64,000 nucleotides of DNA, taken from Punctularia strigosozonata HHB-11173 SS5 (taxonomy: Eukaryota; Basidiomycota; Agaricomycetes; Corticiales; Punctulariaceae). The stretch spans positions 2,164,851 to 2,228,850 of the forward strand of contig NW_006767436.1 in the NCBI RefSeq assembly GCF_000264995.1, written 5' to 3'. A model generated the notes under the pieces. That model saw only the letters and a list, made by a program, of their open reading frames with translations. It did no database searches and had not been told where the DNA came from. The translations under genes were made by a program, and so were the position numbers. Positions 30,208 to 42,709 of this stretch are shown in pieces (positions within the stretch are counted from its first letter, which is position 1; the number at the start of each line of letters is the position of its first letter).

Positions 30208-32361
30208 ATGGCCTCCTTCGAACTTCCTCCGATAAACGACAATCCCGACGGCGGATGGGGACCGTCCTCGTCTAACTTTCCCGCCCAGTTCAAGTTCAAG
30301 GACATACCATATGCTCCGTACTCCAAATCCGATAAGCTCGGTCGGTTTGCGGATTGGAACGACACCTCGAGCGACAACCGTCAAGCGACCGGTGTAGCTT
30401 CTGGTCAGACTGGCCCACGCACCGGGCGCGGTGGCAGGCAGCAGCCTGCTGCATTCGGCAGCGGCACCGCGAATGCATTCGCGTATTTCCATGTTGAAGA
30501 TGAATCGAGCTTTTCTGTCGTAGCAAACACCGCTGGTACTGCTCGTCGTGGCGGAGCTATGTCCAGGGGAAAGACGAACATGCGTGGAGGGTTCAACAGG
30601 AATATGCAGAGAGGTGCTCGCACAGGATTCAACGCTGGTCGAGGCGGTGGAGGTCAACGCGGTGGTCGTAGGGGATGGAGAGACTGGGACAAAGTACGTT
30701 AGAGTTATCCAAGCAGATTTGGATAAGGCGTATCAATTTGCATAACAGGGCCGCGCACGGGAGGGATCCGTGATAATCTCCCCCGAATGGGCGATGCTGG
30801 AGGAGATCGAGTTCATCCGACTCTCCAAACTAAGACTGGACGTCGATACTCCAGACGATGTGTACGTCGCTCTGGTTTTCCAAAAAAGTCACGATCCTTC
30901 ATCCTTTGCGTTCGCAGCGAGAACTGCGGACGCTTGTTTGCGTACGACAAGTCCTACGATCGCATCAACACCAAAAACGAAAAGCCCTTGCAGCTGGTGG
31001 ACCGCATCAAATACAACACGACTACCTCCGACGATCCGGTCATTCAGCAGGTATGCTGGCCTTTTTCTCCGAAGGCAATTGCTCATAATTTCCCAGTTGG
31101 CGAGCCAAGATGCTGCGGAGGTGTATACAACCGATGTCATCCTCAGTGTCCTTATGACTGCACCGCGGTCTGTATACCCCTGGGACATCGTCATCGTCAG
31201 GGAAGGCAACAAGCTCTACTTCGACAAACGTGACGGCGGTCCCTTTGACACCGTGACCGTTAACGAAAATGCAGCGGATCCGCCGCAAGACCCTCAGCCT
31301 CCGAACCCAAACGACAAAAACGCGGTGCCAGAAGTGCCATCTATGAATTCTGCAACATCCCTGTCGCTGGAAGCAACCTACATCAACCAAAACTTTGCCT
31401 TCCAAGCTGTTGCCGAGAACCAGGCCGTGGAACTTGACAAGCCCAATCCTTTCTATGGTCCAGATGAAACAGAACCGTTGGCTTCGTGCGGCTACCGCTA
31501 CCGCGTCTATGATATGAGCGTCAAGGAAGACGAGGATATGCGCATCTGCGTTCGCACAGAGGTGGACGCGTTTATGCCTGGTACCGGGAACCCCAAGGAT
31601 GGGCAGGGCCTGGTGACCATACGCGCCCTTAATGAGTTCGATCCTCGCGCGCAGGGCGCAGGAGGCGCTCCTGACTGGCGCTCCAAGCTCGATTCCCAGC
31701 GCGGTGCCGTGGTCGCCACGGAGATGAAGAACAACTCCTGCAAGCTCGCGAAGTGGACCGTGCAGAGCGTTCTCGCCGGTGCAGACACGATGAAGATAGG
31801 GTGAGTGTCCCCTTCCCTCGTTTTCGTAGCCTCGAACCCCTTCTCACAGCGTCACCGCGGAATAGGTACATCTCTCGCGCGAACCCGCGCGATAACACGC
31901 GCCACGTCATCCTCAGCACCGCCTCCATGAGACCGGCGGATTTTGCGGCGCAGCTGAACGTGTCTCTAGCCAATGGATGGGGCATCGTACGCACGGTTAC
32001 GGACTTGTGCATGAAGCAGCCCGAGGGCAAATACGTGCTAGTAAAGGATCCGAACAAGGTCAGTTCCATGTTTCTTTGCCGCGGGCATAGCACCCTTGCC
32101 ATCACCTTCTATCGAACCCTTGCTGTCCCTGTCCTAGGACCCGTTTGTCCCTCGAGATACCACCTCTGTTCCTACCTTCTTTTCACAGTCCTAAATGGCT
32201 TGCTGCTTCCATTTACGTGACCTGAGAAAGTGTTCGCTGACCATCCCGTCCATGGTCACAAATAGCCTGTCATCCGGCTCTACGCCGTGCCGATGAACGC
32301 GTTCACCGTCGAAGAGGAGGACGATGTTGAGGTGGGTCTGGATGGGGAGGGCTCTGAGTAA
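30208..32361 (+). CDS. Translation initiation factor eIF3 subunit d
   Basis: eIF3d is the cap-binding subunit of eIF3. The start [20 protein letters not shown] matches the family, followed by [21 protein letters not shown] Gly/Arg-rich region ([19 protein letters not shown]) lies before the first intron. The core follows: [47 protein letters not shown], then [57 protein letters not shown] and [20 protein letters not shown]. After two further introns the C-terminus reads [29 protein letters not shown], then [18 protein letters not shown], with the stop at 32359-32361. Six or so exons. An open frame at 32526-32744 beyond the stop is antisense shadow of the next gene. Confidence 0.95.
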
Positions 32362-32671
32362 TCGCATGCGGGAGAAATCTCGGGCCGTCAGGAAGATTCC
32401 GCGGTATTTTTGAGCATTTTTACGTGTTGTAGGCTGTCTCATCGCGTCCATCACTCTGTAACACCGTGTAGCAGTACGCAACTGTCGCCACCGTCATCTA
32501 TAGCATGGGTTGAACTATACTTGGTATGCTTCAGAGTGCACGTCAAGGTGACGGGCAGCTCGTCCAAGGGATCTTCGACCCGATCTGTAAGAGCCTCGCT
32601 GAAAACGCCGAGGCCGAATGCGCTTGTATTTCAAACGATGAATATGATATCCTGTCCATCCCCTACACGGA

Positions 32672-34210
32672 CTACGAAGTCTGCGTGGTCAACAGCATCT
32701 CAACCGCGCGTTCCGCATTCGCACTGGGATCGATCGCGATTTAGTCGCACTGACGGCATAAGCGAAAGCAGTCGAAAAACGGGAATAGATATGCAAGGCG
32801 CGCGTGTGCGAGCAGCATCCCCCGGCAGGTGAAAGGGCGGGAAATCGGGGATAAAGTGGGTTCAAAAAGACACAACGCGGGTCAACGCACCTGCGCTGAA
32901 GTGCTGTAACGACCACTTGGCGGTCGAGGTCAGGAAACATGCTGGCCACCTGCATTATTTCGGTGTCTGAGGGAACGCGAAGGCCCGTGACAGCACGCTG
33001 AGAGCGCCCGGTCAACTCGTCTACCCATTCCCGCATGATCGAACTCCTAGAGGTGCCCGTATCGGGTTCCGTTGTGGGTTCTGCTGCGCTGGGCGTATTC
33101 TCTGGAGCTGGAGAAATGGCAGTACGTCCATTGGCGTTTTCGCGCGCCCCGGTGGTGGTTGTCACGGGCTCTGGTTCAGCGGTTGCGGGCGCGACGGGCC
33201 CGTCACTCCTCCTGGCCGTATCAGGGAACGCTCGATTTGTGCGCCTGCTCACAGGCGACGGGCCAAGTAGCGGTAGCAGGTACTTGGCGAATCCGACGAC
33301 GACCGATGGCGGTAAGCGATACGCCTTGAAGTTGGCTATATCGGAACGATATATGGCACCCGTGAGGATCCCAAGCGCTGCCACGGCCACAGACGAGGGT
33401 GGCTGTGTTATTGCCAACTGCACAGTATTTCGTTCACAAGCGGTACTCTTGTCAAACTAACCATCCTCACCTGGAGACCCAGTATGTAAGCATAGACTTT
33501 GTTCGTCAGCGGAAGACCGAAGATCCGGAACTGGTACGTGGCAGGGACCAGACGATAATACTGGTAGAAAATGGCGAATACCAGCGTGGTGGGACCCGAC
33601 GGAATGTAGTTGAACCCGGCCCGGTAGAACAGCAGGAGGGCAAGAAACTCGAGGATGGTGGATATGAGCACCGAGATGAGCGCGAAGGACTGTATCGAGG
33701 ACCGCGTCAGAACGACGATCACCTGGTCACGTAATACGTTCGCTCACGGCAAACTTGACGCTGCCGAATTGCCTTTCAATCTGAACGCCAACATTGTAAA
33801 ACAGCAGTTCTGCGACGAGCAACTCGCTCGAGTTGGCATACGCCAGGTGGTGCACGAACAGGCGCCAGTACTGTCGACGTTTCAACTCTGACTTTAGGTT
33901 CAGCCCCTTCTTTCGGGCATGCGTTCGGCAGACTCACTTGATGGTGGCGAGATATGTGCGGTATGAGCTATCGAACAGTGGTCATTCTCGTCGCGCGAAT
34001 CCAGCTGACGCGGCAGGAACCCGAACCTGGAGGTGCAGATAATGTTTCTTGTCGACCACGCCGACGGCGAGGGACGCGGCGGCGCAGGCTAGGATAAGCC
34101 CTGGTACAGATGGCACGGAGATGGTGAGCACGGTCCGTCACGCCATCGGTGAAAGCCCAGGGCCGATCGAGGGTCGCACCTTTCGAGACCGGAGCATGCT
34201 CGAAGGACAT
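32672..34210 (-). CDS. Rhomboid-like pseudoprotease of the Dsc2/UBAC2 family
   Basis: These membrane proteins act in ER or Golgi ubiquitin ligase complexes (Dsc complex in fungi, UBAC2-gp78 in animals). Exon 1 encodes MSFEHAPVSK and splices to GLILACAAASLAVGVVDKKH with YLHLQ, a first membrane segment. Next comes YWRLFVHHLAYANSSELLVA with ELLFYNVGVQIERQFGSVKFA, then further hydrophobic helices (SFALISVLISTILEFLALLL, TTLVFAIFYQYYRLVPATYQ). No rhomboid GxSG/H catalytic pair is visible. A long Pro/Thr/Ser-rich linker leads to a UBA/CUE-type domain, VPSDTEIMQVASMFPDLDRQ. The last intron must use the acceptor just before TGCGAATGCG; this gives ALQRSANAERAVEMLLTTQT and the stop at 32672. Confidence 0.87.
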
Positions 34211-34854
34211 CGGAGTCGAAGAACGAAGAGAGCCACGAGGCGAGGCGCGTGGCCCCGGCAATGCGGCCACAGCACAGCCGCAGCACATCCTTTGCGATCG
34301 GGGCCACGCGAATCGAGATCGACCGCTGCAATGATGCACTCAATATCTCGCCCGGTCCAGCGGCCCGTCCGCGTCAGACGTACAGGATCTACGATAGATA
34401 GCTTGTGCAGTTTCTCCATGACTAACCCTCGATCACCACTGCACGGCCTGCCGCGAGGACCTCCCAGCTCGACTCACTTGAACTTGGGAGCAATCGACGA
34501 TCGCAAACACACATGCACAGGCGAACGTTCCGTTGACTTGGTCCATGCCTACTCCGAGCCTAATTGCTACGAGCACAGCGGCCTACGTCATTACAATGCC
34601 CGGCCTTGCAGCAGCTTCGATTGAATGACCTTGAGGGTGCCGTATATCAACTCTAACCTGTAACGTGCACAGGAATACAAAACAGCAAGTCAGCATCCGC
34701 ATTCCACGCAAGCGTGTCCGCGTATCGAATGTAATCACGGCCGTGCCTCGCCACTGGCTTGGTCATTGGCGAGGCTGAGAAGCAAGCGAATATCCGAGAA
34801 TAGTGCGCATTAAGGATGGTCTCCTCGCAGAGAAATGCACCGGGCAACGAATCA
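34211..34854. other. Intergenic region, nothing supported
   Basis: Open frames on both strands (34049-34624 + and several minus frames) overlap the start of the rhomboid-like gene or carry no conserved sequence. I see no gene, RNA or repeat that I can support. Confidence 0.4.
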
Positions 34855-36157
34855 CTAGGCAGGACGCCGCGACGTCAATGCAGCCTTTGACCCATCCGTA
34901 TCGCAGCACAGGAGCATCGTGAAGAGAAGTCGGCCGCTGTCCACGGATCCGATTGAACGCACCTCGGAGTACTGACGACGCCCGCAGTGGCATTTCCAAG
35001 TTCCGCCTCCGGCCTCAACTCGGCATTCGTTTCTCCTGCTGAACCGCGCGCCACAGCCCGGAGCACGTTGCCTACGATGACTTCCACTTCTATAGGCCGT
35101 CCAGCCTCCAGGTCGACAAGCATGCTAGGTCTGAAGCTACTCGGTGCCTCCCGAACCTTCCCAGCGGACGGCCTGAGCAGGTCAAAGTCGGCGTACTGCT
35201 GGATCGCGTCGGCGATGATTGCGTCCGGCGCGGCGTCGAGACTTCCGGGGCGAACGCCTCCGTACGCGTACGCAACGGATATCACCTAAGTTGAGGTGTC
35301 AGTCAGTAGTAATCCATATGCCCCGGATATGGATCACCCGCACCTCCCTCATGATCTCCCGGACGGCAGGTATTGTCGTGCGGTAAGCCTCGACGGAAGA
35401 GGACATAATATCCGCCATGCTTCCCCTCGACATCGTACATAGCGTCGAGAAACATGCATTCCTAAGTGCGATCGGACGCTGGAATTAGCCGCATATATCG
35501 TACTCGCGTGCAAGCCCGTACCAAAGGACCTTTCTCCATCTCTGGAAGTTGATGTCATTTGTGGGGTCCGGATCCGCACCGCCCGCACGAAGAAGGCTCG
35601 CGAATAGATCCACAGCCCCTTGGGCATCTGCCCGGGAGAAGTTGGCAGCCGAAGCGTTGGGATGGTCAAGATCGATGCCAGCTACCCTCTGGGTAAAGAT
35701 GCCGGTGGAAGGAGGATGGAACCCAAAAGAGAGCTTTTCCTGAAGAGATCGGGAGAGATGAGTCCAAAGTAAAGTTCATGATTGAGCTTGTGCTCGAAAC
35801 GCTCACAGGGCCGGTCTGATGGAGCTTTGTCCCATTCGCGACCAATGTCGCATCAATCCATGCACAGGCCGTTATGATGGTGGCGCCTGGAACGACTCGT
35901 TGCAAATCGTCATGAATACCTACGCCGTTCTGAACGAGAACGAAGGTGCGCGTTCTGGTGAGAAGCGGTCCGAGAAGCGCTGGGGTGGACAGCACGTCGG
36001 GAAGTGCTCTGTAGTGGTGCAGAAATTCAGCATAAACGGTGATGGTGAATCGATACGGCGCCAATGTAATTGGAACGTATGGTTGGGTCACAAGCCCGGT
36101 CGAATCGAACGATTGACAATATAGAACAGGGAGATGTGTATCGGCGCAGTCAATCAA
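34855..36157 (-). CDS. Ketopantoate reductase (PanE/ApbA) family protein, N-terminus not found
   Basis: PanE enzymes reduce 2-dehydropantoate with NADPH for pantothenate synthesis; fungi carry several paralogues of unknown substrate. Recognisable parts are ALPDVLSTPALLGPLLTRTR, TFVLVQNGVGIHDDLQRVVP and IITACAWIDAT from the end of the NADPH domain, NDINFQRWRKVLW from the middle, and the C-terminal helical domain with YRTTIPAVREIMREV and SSFRPSMLVDLEAGRPIEVE. The glycine-rich Rossmann motif (GxGxxG) that should precede these parts is not visible upstream to 37.3 kb, and the sequence before residue SFDSTG does not resemble the family. The last exon and stop near 34855 are also uncertain. The gene may be decayed, or an N-terminal exon may be too divergent to spot. 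Confidence 0.6.
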
Positions 36158-37662
36158 CGGGTGACGGGGATGTGGAAGGCAAAACTGTTCTCCCGTTCCA
36201 ACGAGAACATGGCGCGAAGGGATAAACTCACTTGAAGCAACACAGAACGAAGGCGTATTCGCGTTCTGCGGCGCCTTGCGGCGTCTTTACGGCTGGATGC
36301 GGGAATCAGTGGGCGTGAGTACGATCAAACTCAGAAGACCGAGAGATAGAACAAAGGCACAGCAACACCGAGCGCAGAACAACTGCGGACACGAGATGTA
36401 GAATTTCGAGCGCGCGGATGGAACAGTAGACTATACGCATCAGGAACATGAGCGAATGGGCGCAGAGTTGCATCCCAAAATCGCATCCTGATACCCTGAA
36501 GGACAGGCAGAGCTATCGCAGAGAATCAGAAAACCGCGATGATGCCGTCAAAGTTCGTGCCATCGCCAGAGCGGTGGCATGTATCCGCAACGCGAATGCC
36601 ATTGCGACGCGGGACGCAAGTGTAGAGAGTCAGCCATATTTCCGCTGGTCAAATTGGCCGGAACCATATTAAACGTCGAACTAGCCCGAAAAGGATGAAA
36701 GCCCCGGCAGCGCCGGGTAAAAGCTGCAAAACGCGCGAAAGTATGCCGGCGTTGTGTTCCACTTGCAGTTGGCTGAGAGGAAGAGCGTGACGGCGACCCG
36801 CACCTCTGTAAGGCTTCCATCCGTCCGCGTTCCCGAGCGCCTCAGATCGGAACGCGATGCCTGGGCCCGAGTCTATTGTTGGAGGGCCGTCAAGCCGAGA
36901 TGTTCATAGACAGTTCGCAACACAAAGCACGGCGCTTTCTCATGAGCGAGGTGCGATGAACCTGAAGAGTTCGTGGCACCGACCGGTGAGAAGTGCATAG
37001 TTTGACCTGTGCGGGCGAGTTGGGATTGAGTAGTGTTACCGCACATTGGCCGCAGTAGTACAAGTCAAAACAAGAAGAAACCGCCAGTTCGTTGTAGTCA
37101 ATCTTGTTACGCGAGTCGAGCTCGGTCGAACTTCCAGAAAACAATGAGGCGCGGGGGGAAACATAAACCGGGAGGAATACAAAAGGCAATACAACTCTCG
37201 CCTCGAGGCGGCGAATATCAGAAAGGGGTCTAAATGGCACCCGAAGGAGCACGGGGCGCTTAATGCAGCGGAGAACAAGACGAGAACGACAATGGAAGCG
37301 TGGGTGCATGACAGACTAACCTGCATACGGCGGTTACCCGTGCTCTACCGGACTTTTCTAGGGCATATGCATAGACTGTCCCGATAGCTAGAGAGCAACG
37401 GCGTTTCAGGCGATCTGTTCAGATTTACGCGGAGCGGGGACGGAGAACCTCCAGAGCCGACGACACACACATCCATCGTTGTAGATCGCAAGAAGATGAT
37501 GTCCTTGACTGATGATAAACACGTGCCACTGGCATTGCTCCGGACGTCATGCGCCTCCGATGCGGGCAGCGGCCCCTCTGCAAGTCTGCTTTGCGATAGT
37601 TCTCCTCCTCGTCGAAACCAAACGACTCGTGTCGGAGAGGACACGCACTAGTTTGTGGATAT
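36158..37662. other. Intergenic region without a supported gene
   Basis: 1.5 kb between a divergent pair. The minus strand has small open frames (36548-36820, 36890-37309) without recognisable motifs. This is also where a missing N-terminal exon of the ketopantoate reductase would lie, but I could not find one. Confidence 0.4.
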
Positions 37663-38983
37663 ATGGCCGTCCAAGCAACGAATGCGGTTCCCTTCCCCAG
37701 CGTCAGCAGGCCCCAAAGTGTCATCGCACCGATAGCCAGCAATTCGGCTTTGCCATCGGATGGTTCCCTAGTTTCTTCCAGGAATCGCACCGCGCTCGAA
37801 GTGTGCGACATCGTCTATGGCAGTGCGGATATCCCTTCATGGGATGTCCTTGAACGTCTCTACGAATCCAACGCGGGTATGTCCCCCCCGCCACGATGAT
37901 CATTCGGGGTCCAAGCTGACGAGGCACTGTAGTGTAGGTTCATCTATTTACTGCCTCCATGATGTGATTCCTTACGGAACGCCTAGGCTGATATCTACCT
38001 GCCGTACAGATATGAAAACCCATTCTTGACCGCGACCTCTCGAGCGCTCATCGCCGACATCTCCGCCTTGACTCGGCGGTTGTCAAATTTGGACGTTCCC
38101 AGACCTTTGGCGGTGCTGTACCACCTCCTTGGCATATCCAGTGAGAGCAGCCCGGATGCCATCATCCCAGAACACGTGCTCTTTCGAGCGGTCAGAGCGT
38201 GGACGGAGGTCGAGGAGGTCTCGGAGGCTGAGAGTTTTGGTGCGTATCATACCAGCACTAGCCTTCGTGGGGATACTGCCGCCCCTGACGTTGCAATGCA
38301 CACCTTAACTGACGTTTTCCTGCTTTGGTCGATACGTTGTAGACGGACACAAGCGCTGCATGGTAGAGCACACTCTACACGTTCTCCTGTTACCCGGAAT
38401 GCACACAGAGCGTTATGCAGACCCCCCGACAGAGCAAAGGCGACGTCTCCGTTCCGATTCCACACTTTCCATTGGCTCCGCCTCCGTGCCAAGCTCGATT
38501 ACCAGCCATGCACCCGCCGCGCATCCCTCCGACCCCGCACTGCTGTCGTTACCCCTTCCTTCGCCCTTGCACCTCACTCTTCCGATCACCTCGCATCTCT
38601 CCTTCAACGAGGCAGGCCGGATCACGCGCCACCGCGACACGATCGACTTGCGCGACGCGCTCACCCTCCTGCCCGGTATGGGCATCGCGCAGTACATCGG
38701 CTCGCGACTGGCTGCGCACGGGCTGAGCTGGGCAGTCAAAGCCGGCAGGTGGGCGTTCAGCCCGAGCGGTTCGAACGCGTCAGCCCGAGCGGTGGTGCGC
38801 GACCGCGATAGCGATCGGGACCGGGCTAGGAAGGACTCGGCACTGGAGCGCGGTAAAGCTTCCGCGGAGCCGTATGCCGGCGGGGGCGCTGGACTGACCC
38901 CGGCCGAGGCGTACGCTCGCGGTGCCATGCGCTGGCTCACGACGAGCATGGGGTCTTCCTACTCCAGTGCGTCCGGGCGATAG
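37663..38983 (+). CDS. Conserved fungal protein, possible NTF2/SnoaL-like fold
   Basis: Function unknown. The first exon reads MAVQATNAVPFPSVSRPQSV and then SSRNRTALEVCDIVYGSADI with WDVLERLYESNA. After an intron whose exact ends I could not settle comes YENPFLTATSRALIADISAL, PRPLAVLYHLLGI, then AWTEVEEVSEAESF. A third exon begins DGHKRCMVEHTLHVLLLPGM and ends with LPSPLHLTLPITSHLSFNEA, GRITRHRDTIDLRDALTLLP and a Ser/Arg-rich tail. The arrangement of a YENP segment, an H-T-L strand and RITxHRD resembles NTF2-like cone folds, and I remember the pattern from basidiomycete hypothetical proteins, but the fold call is inference. Stop at 38981-38983. Confidence 0.7.
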
Positions 38984-41900
38984 GCATGACAGGCTCCTCC
39001 GGCGGGCTCATACTCCCGAAGACCTCGTCCCGATCTCAAGAGGAGTAGCACCGTGTTGCCCTGTTCAGGGTCACATCTCAGAGTAAGGTTCCCATTTTTC
39101 ATTATGCCTAGACGTGGCGTCGCCGAGGCGGCCTCGGGAGACCGAGCGTACGTTCGGAATGGGCTCTTCGGGCCATCCGTATAGTGGTCCGGCGACGTGA
39201 ACGTTGCGTCTTCGTGGCGTTTTGGCTGCACGCTGATAATTGGTTACCCGATGCAGTACTGCAGCAGTAGTACTAGTATGCCCATGCGCCTCCCTATCTA
39301 GCCAATATATGCACCGCACTGCACCGCACTCAGCGGGAGTGGCGACACCTGTTGTCGTGCGCTCCAACTGCATGTGTAACCGGGCTGTATCGTATCCGCC
39401 TCGTCGCGGCCTCTGTGAATCGAGCTGAGGCCGGGCATCGTGACACGTTTGCCAGGGACGACGAAGCGCAGAGGCGCTCGCTTAGTAAATCCTCGGACGA
39501 ACTCTCGTAGCGTGACATGCATATGGCGCAGAGACCGGCGAGAGCACGCGTCCGGCACAGACCAAACTGCGAAGGGAAAGTCGATCGCGAGCGATCGTCA
39601 CCGCGCTCTAAGCGATCGCGAGAGGTGACTCCCCACCGACCGTCGTGGACTCGAATATGGCAAGATGCGCACGCCTGCAAAGCCAATCCTCGCACAGAAG
39701 TCTCGCTTTTGGAACCCAGTCGCACGTCGCTCGGCATCGTCCGTGGGCAGGAGAACCAGGGAGGGACAGAAAGGAACCATGCAGCTGCACCTCGTGATTA
39801 TTTGCAGTCTAATGTTCTCCTCGTCAACGTCGCGACCCACTTGTTCAGCGAGACTGGGGGATCGGGGATAGGAGCGGCTTATCGGTAGCGCCACGATACC
39901 CGTCCTTTGGACCCAATAATTCAGTCGTATTGCGCGTACGCATTCATTTGACTGACGCCCGTGGTGGCGTTTTGTCTATTCTCGCGGGTCCACCGTTGAG
40001 CCCGTCCGCGTCATGACGCCTTCGCGAATGCCGCACGGAAAGGACTGCCCCCACCACCTTCGGGGTCTATGCAGAGCAGTATGTGCAACCGTTCCACTCG
40101 GCTTTTCGCCTCTAGAAGCCCCGCACGTTATGTTAATTACTGCGCATTTTTGGTTTAGTCGCAGCAGCGGTTCGTCGGCTCGCTCAATGGGCGTGAGCGT
40201 GTGTGCGCGTTGCTGGAGCTTCCGTTCTTCTCGCGCGAGCGCGTAGGCGTTACGTGCGAGACACGGGCGGGGCGTTATCGTATTAGCGACTGCCCACCCC
40301 CCTTCATCGATATTTTCTCGGGGTAAGCGGTCGTCTGAAAGGGGAGAGGCTGGCAAAGCGTCCGGGATGAGCATATGCGCGTTCGTTTGCGTTTTCTGAG
40401 ATACATGACTTGTCCATGCCAAGAGCATGCGCACGGGGGAGCGGAGTGCGGGCAAGACGCAGTACCGGACGGAAACGTGAAAGACTCGTCGAGAATCGAG
40501 ATAGGATGGCCTAGTGCGCGGTGACGTCGTCAACGCGTCCGGTCTCCGCGTCCGTCCTGGATTCTCGGGAGATAAGTCTGTCTATTCTTATCGTCCCCTT
40601 GTTTGCCCCTCCCTTTGTTGAGAGCCGAGAAAAAAAAACAGACTGAATTTAATGTCGGCGAATCAGGATAAGGGTTCAAAGTAGGGAAGAAAAAAGAGGG
40701 GGACCGGCGCCTCTTTCGGCCGTTGCAATGGGCGACGGCGGTTCGAGCTACCCGCGCACTGAGGGAGAGAAGGGACGAATTAGGTGTATGTATACTTATG
40801 CAGGTCTTGGGGCTCTCCCGCTGTCGCTGTCGGCGCCAAGCCCTCCAGGATCTGAGCGGGGACAGCAAGGCCGTTTTAGGTCCGGGAGTGAGGCGGCAGC
40901 TGCAACAGAGACATATCGGGCTCGTTGAGCAACGCAGGCCAGTCTCCCGGAGTCCCAGAGCCAGGTCAAGCCCCGAGCCGTCACGCGGGTGTCAAACGTG
41001 GAAGCTCGCGGTATGGAAACAGGAGGAGGGGGGACGAGAAGCCGGCGAATGCGACAAAGGCAAAGGGGACGATCGCAAGTTGCGCTTCCGGGGCAGTATA
41101 AACTGACACGCGGCGCCGAGAAGATGAAGAATAATAAAAGAAAGTCCGGGTTGAATTTTTATGGGGCTGGCTCAGACCTGCTTTTAGCGCCGTTCTCGAA
41201 TTCCTTAGAGTCTTGCGGCGGGGAGGGAGAGGGGGCGAACGCAGAACAAAGCCGGATTTCGCGTCCGTCCGAGGGTGATTATCGAACGTATTCGGTTCAT
41301 CGCGCAACCTACAGAAGGGGACCGAAAGGGCCACGCAAAGCACTCGCATGAGGAGATTACAACGTTACGCACGTTTTAGGGAAAGCACGAGCAACGGGCC
41401 GGGGTGACGCAGAAGCGTCTTCGCGGTCCCTTCGCACGTCCGCTCCCTGGCGGCTTCTGCGGTACCTGAGCGCCTGACCCAAAACCGAGTCCACTCCGGA
41501 GCTGCCGTGAAGGGGGTCCAGAGTGGAGTCCATAATAGCTCTGGTACCACCCCCGCCCTTGCGCGAAGGGGCGCCAAAGAGAAAAGGGAAAAAAAAAATC
41601 AATCGAGGCCGCCCCGTTATCGCCCGCCTTCGTTCGCAACCGGCAGAAAGTGAGGACCGGCGCAGGAACGACTCAGACGAGATCTCAGAGCGGCGTCGAT
41701 AATGCACGGGTGCACTGCAACTCGCGCAAGAGGGTAGTCATACGCGCCATCGGGCCGCACCTGGGCATATGCACATCCCCAGCCAGGCAGGCAGGACAGG
41801 GCCATGGGCACACATCCCCACCCCGATCGCGCCATATCCCCCAGCCAGAGTCCAACGGCGCCTCCCAAGTTAAGCTGAAACACGAATCGTTCCCCCTTCC

Positions 41901-42709
41901 GTCATAGAAGTGGCCGGAACACCCACATCCTGTGCGCGAAGCTCCCTCCTTCCGTGCCATAACCTTGCTCGACAGGCTCGCTCCCACCGCGCATTCCCTT
42001 ATTCATAGACCTCGGACGCGAGAGCGAGAGATGTGTGTATGACATTTGTATGTGCCATTGCAATGTATATACGTTTCCATTGCCAGTGGAGCGGGATCCA
42101 CGGAGATCTACAACTACGATTACAGGGGATATCAGATGCCCACCGGAGCGATACAACAGGGAGCCTAGAGGGAAGGGGGGCGATGCGACAATTGCAGGGG
42201 AGCAGTGGTATGTGGTGTGGGTGATAGAGCGCGCAAAGTCCGACGACGTCAAATACCACCTTTTGGCATGGCGGGGGTGGTGGCGGCGAAAAGTCAGAGG
42301 ACGAAGGGGATAAATATAAGTAAAAGCGCGGGTGGTCTGGGTGATGATGTGGTATAAAGAATACGTGCGGAGGGACCAAGCCAAGCGGTTGTTGTGCGTG
42401 AGATATAGATAGTAGCAGTACACGGTTTTTCCAGGTTGGTAGGCGCGGGCGGCGTTGGTCGTGCGGATGTGCTCCCCTGCTGGTGATATTCCTTCCCTGC
42501 GAGCTCTTCCCCCCCTCCTCCTCGATCGTGGCGTTTTCATGTAGCACAATAAATAGTAATCAGCGGCGCTAGGTGCCTTCCGAGTGGATGAGATAGATAA
42601 GTGGGAAGCCGAGAGAAATGGTCGTTGATGTGCGTGCGGAAAGGAGCGGACGGCGGCCTCGGGTCGCCAGACGTAAAGGAGGGACGGGCTGTAAAACCCC
42701 ATGGAACGT
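38984..42709. other. Long convergent intergenic region, no gene supported
   Basis: 3.7 kb between the stops of two convergent genes, far longer than other convergent gaps here (about 100-400 nt). Many frames of 60-130 codons occur on both strands, but they are of low complexity or antisense to one another. Visible features are A-rich runs near 40.63, 40.69 and 41.59 kb, a short direct repeat (CACCGCACTG, 39.31 kb) and a palindrome around GTACTAGTAC-like sequence near 39.27 kb. The right part (about 41.9-42.7 kb) probably includes 3' untranslated sequence of the GATA factor gene. Confidence 0.4.

Noticed and set aside
32526-32744. Extra plus-strand ORF after eIF3d
   Set aside because: It overlaps the C-terminal exon of the rhomboid-like gene on the other strand, and eIF3d already ends normally at 32361.
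41902-42702. 266-codon minus-strand ORF downstream of the GATA factor
   Set aside because: Low-complexity composition without motifs, in the position of the GATA 3' untranslated region.
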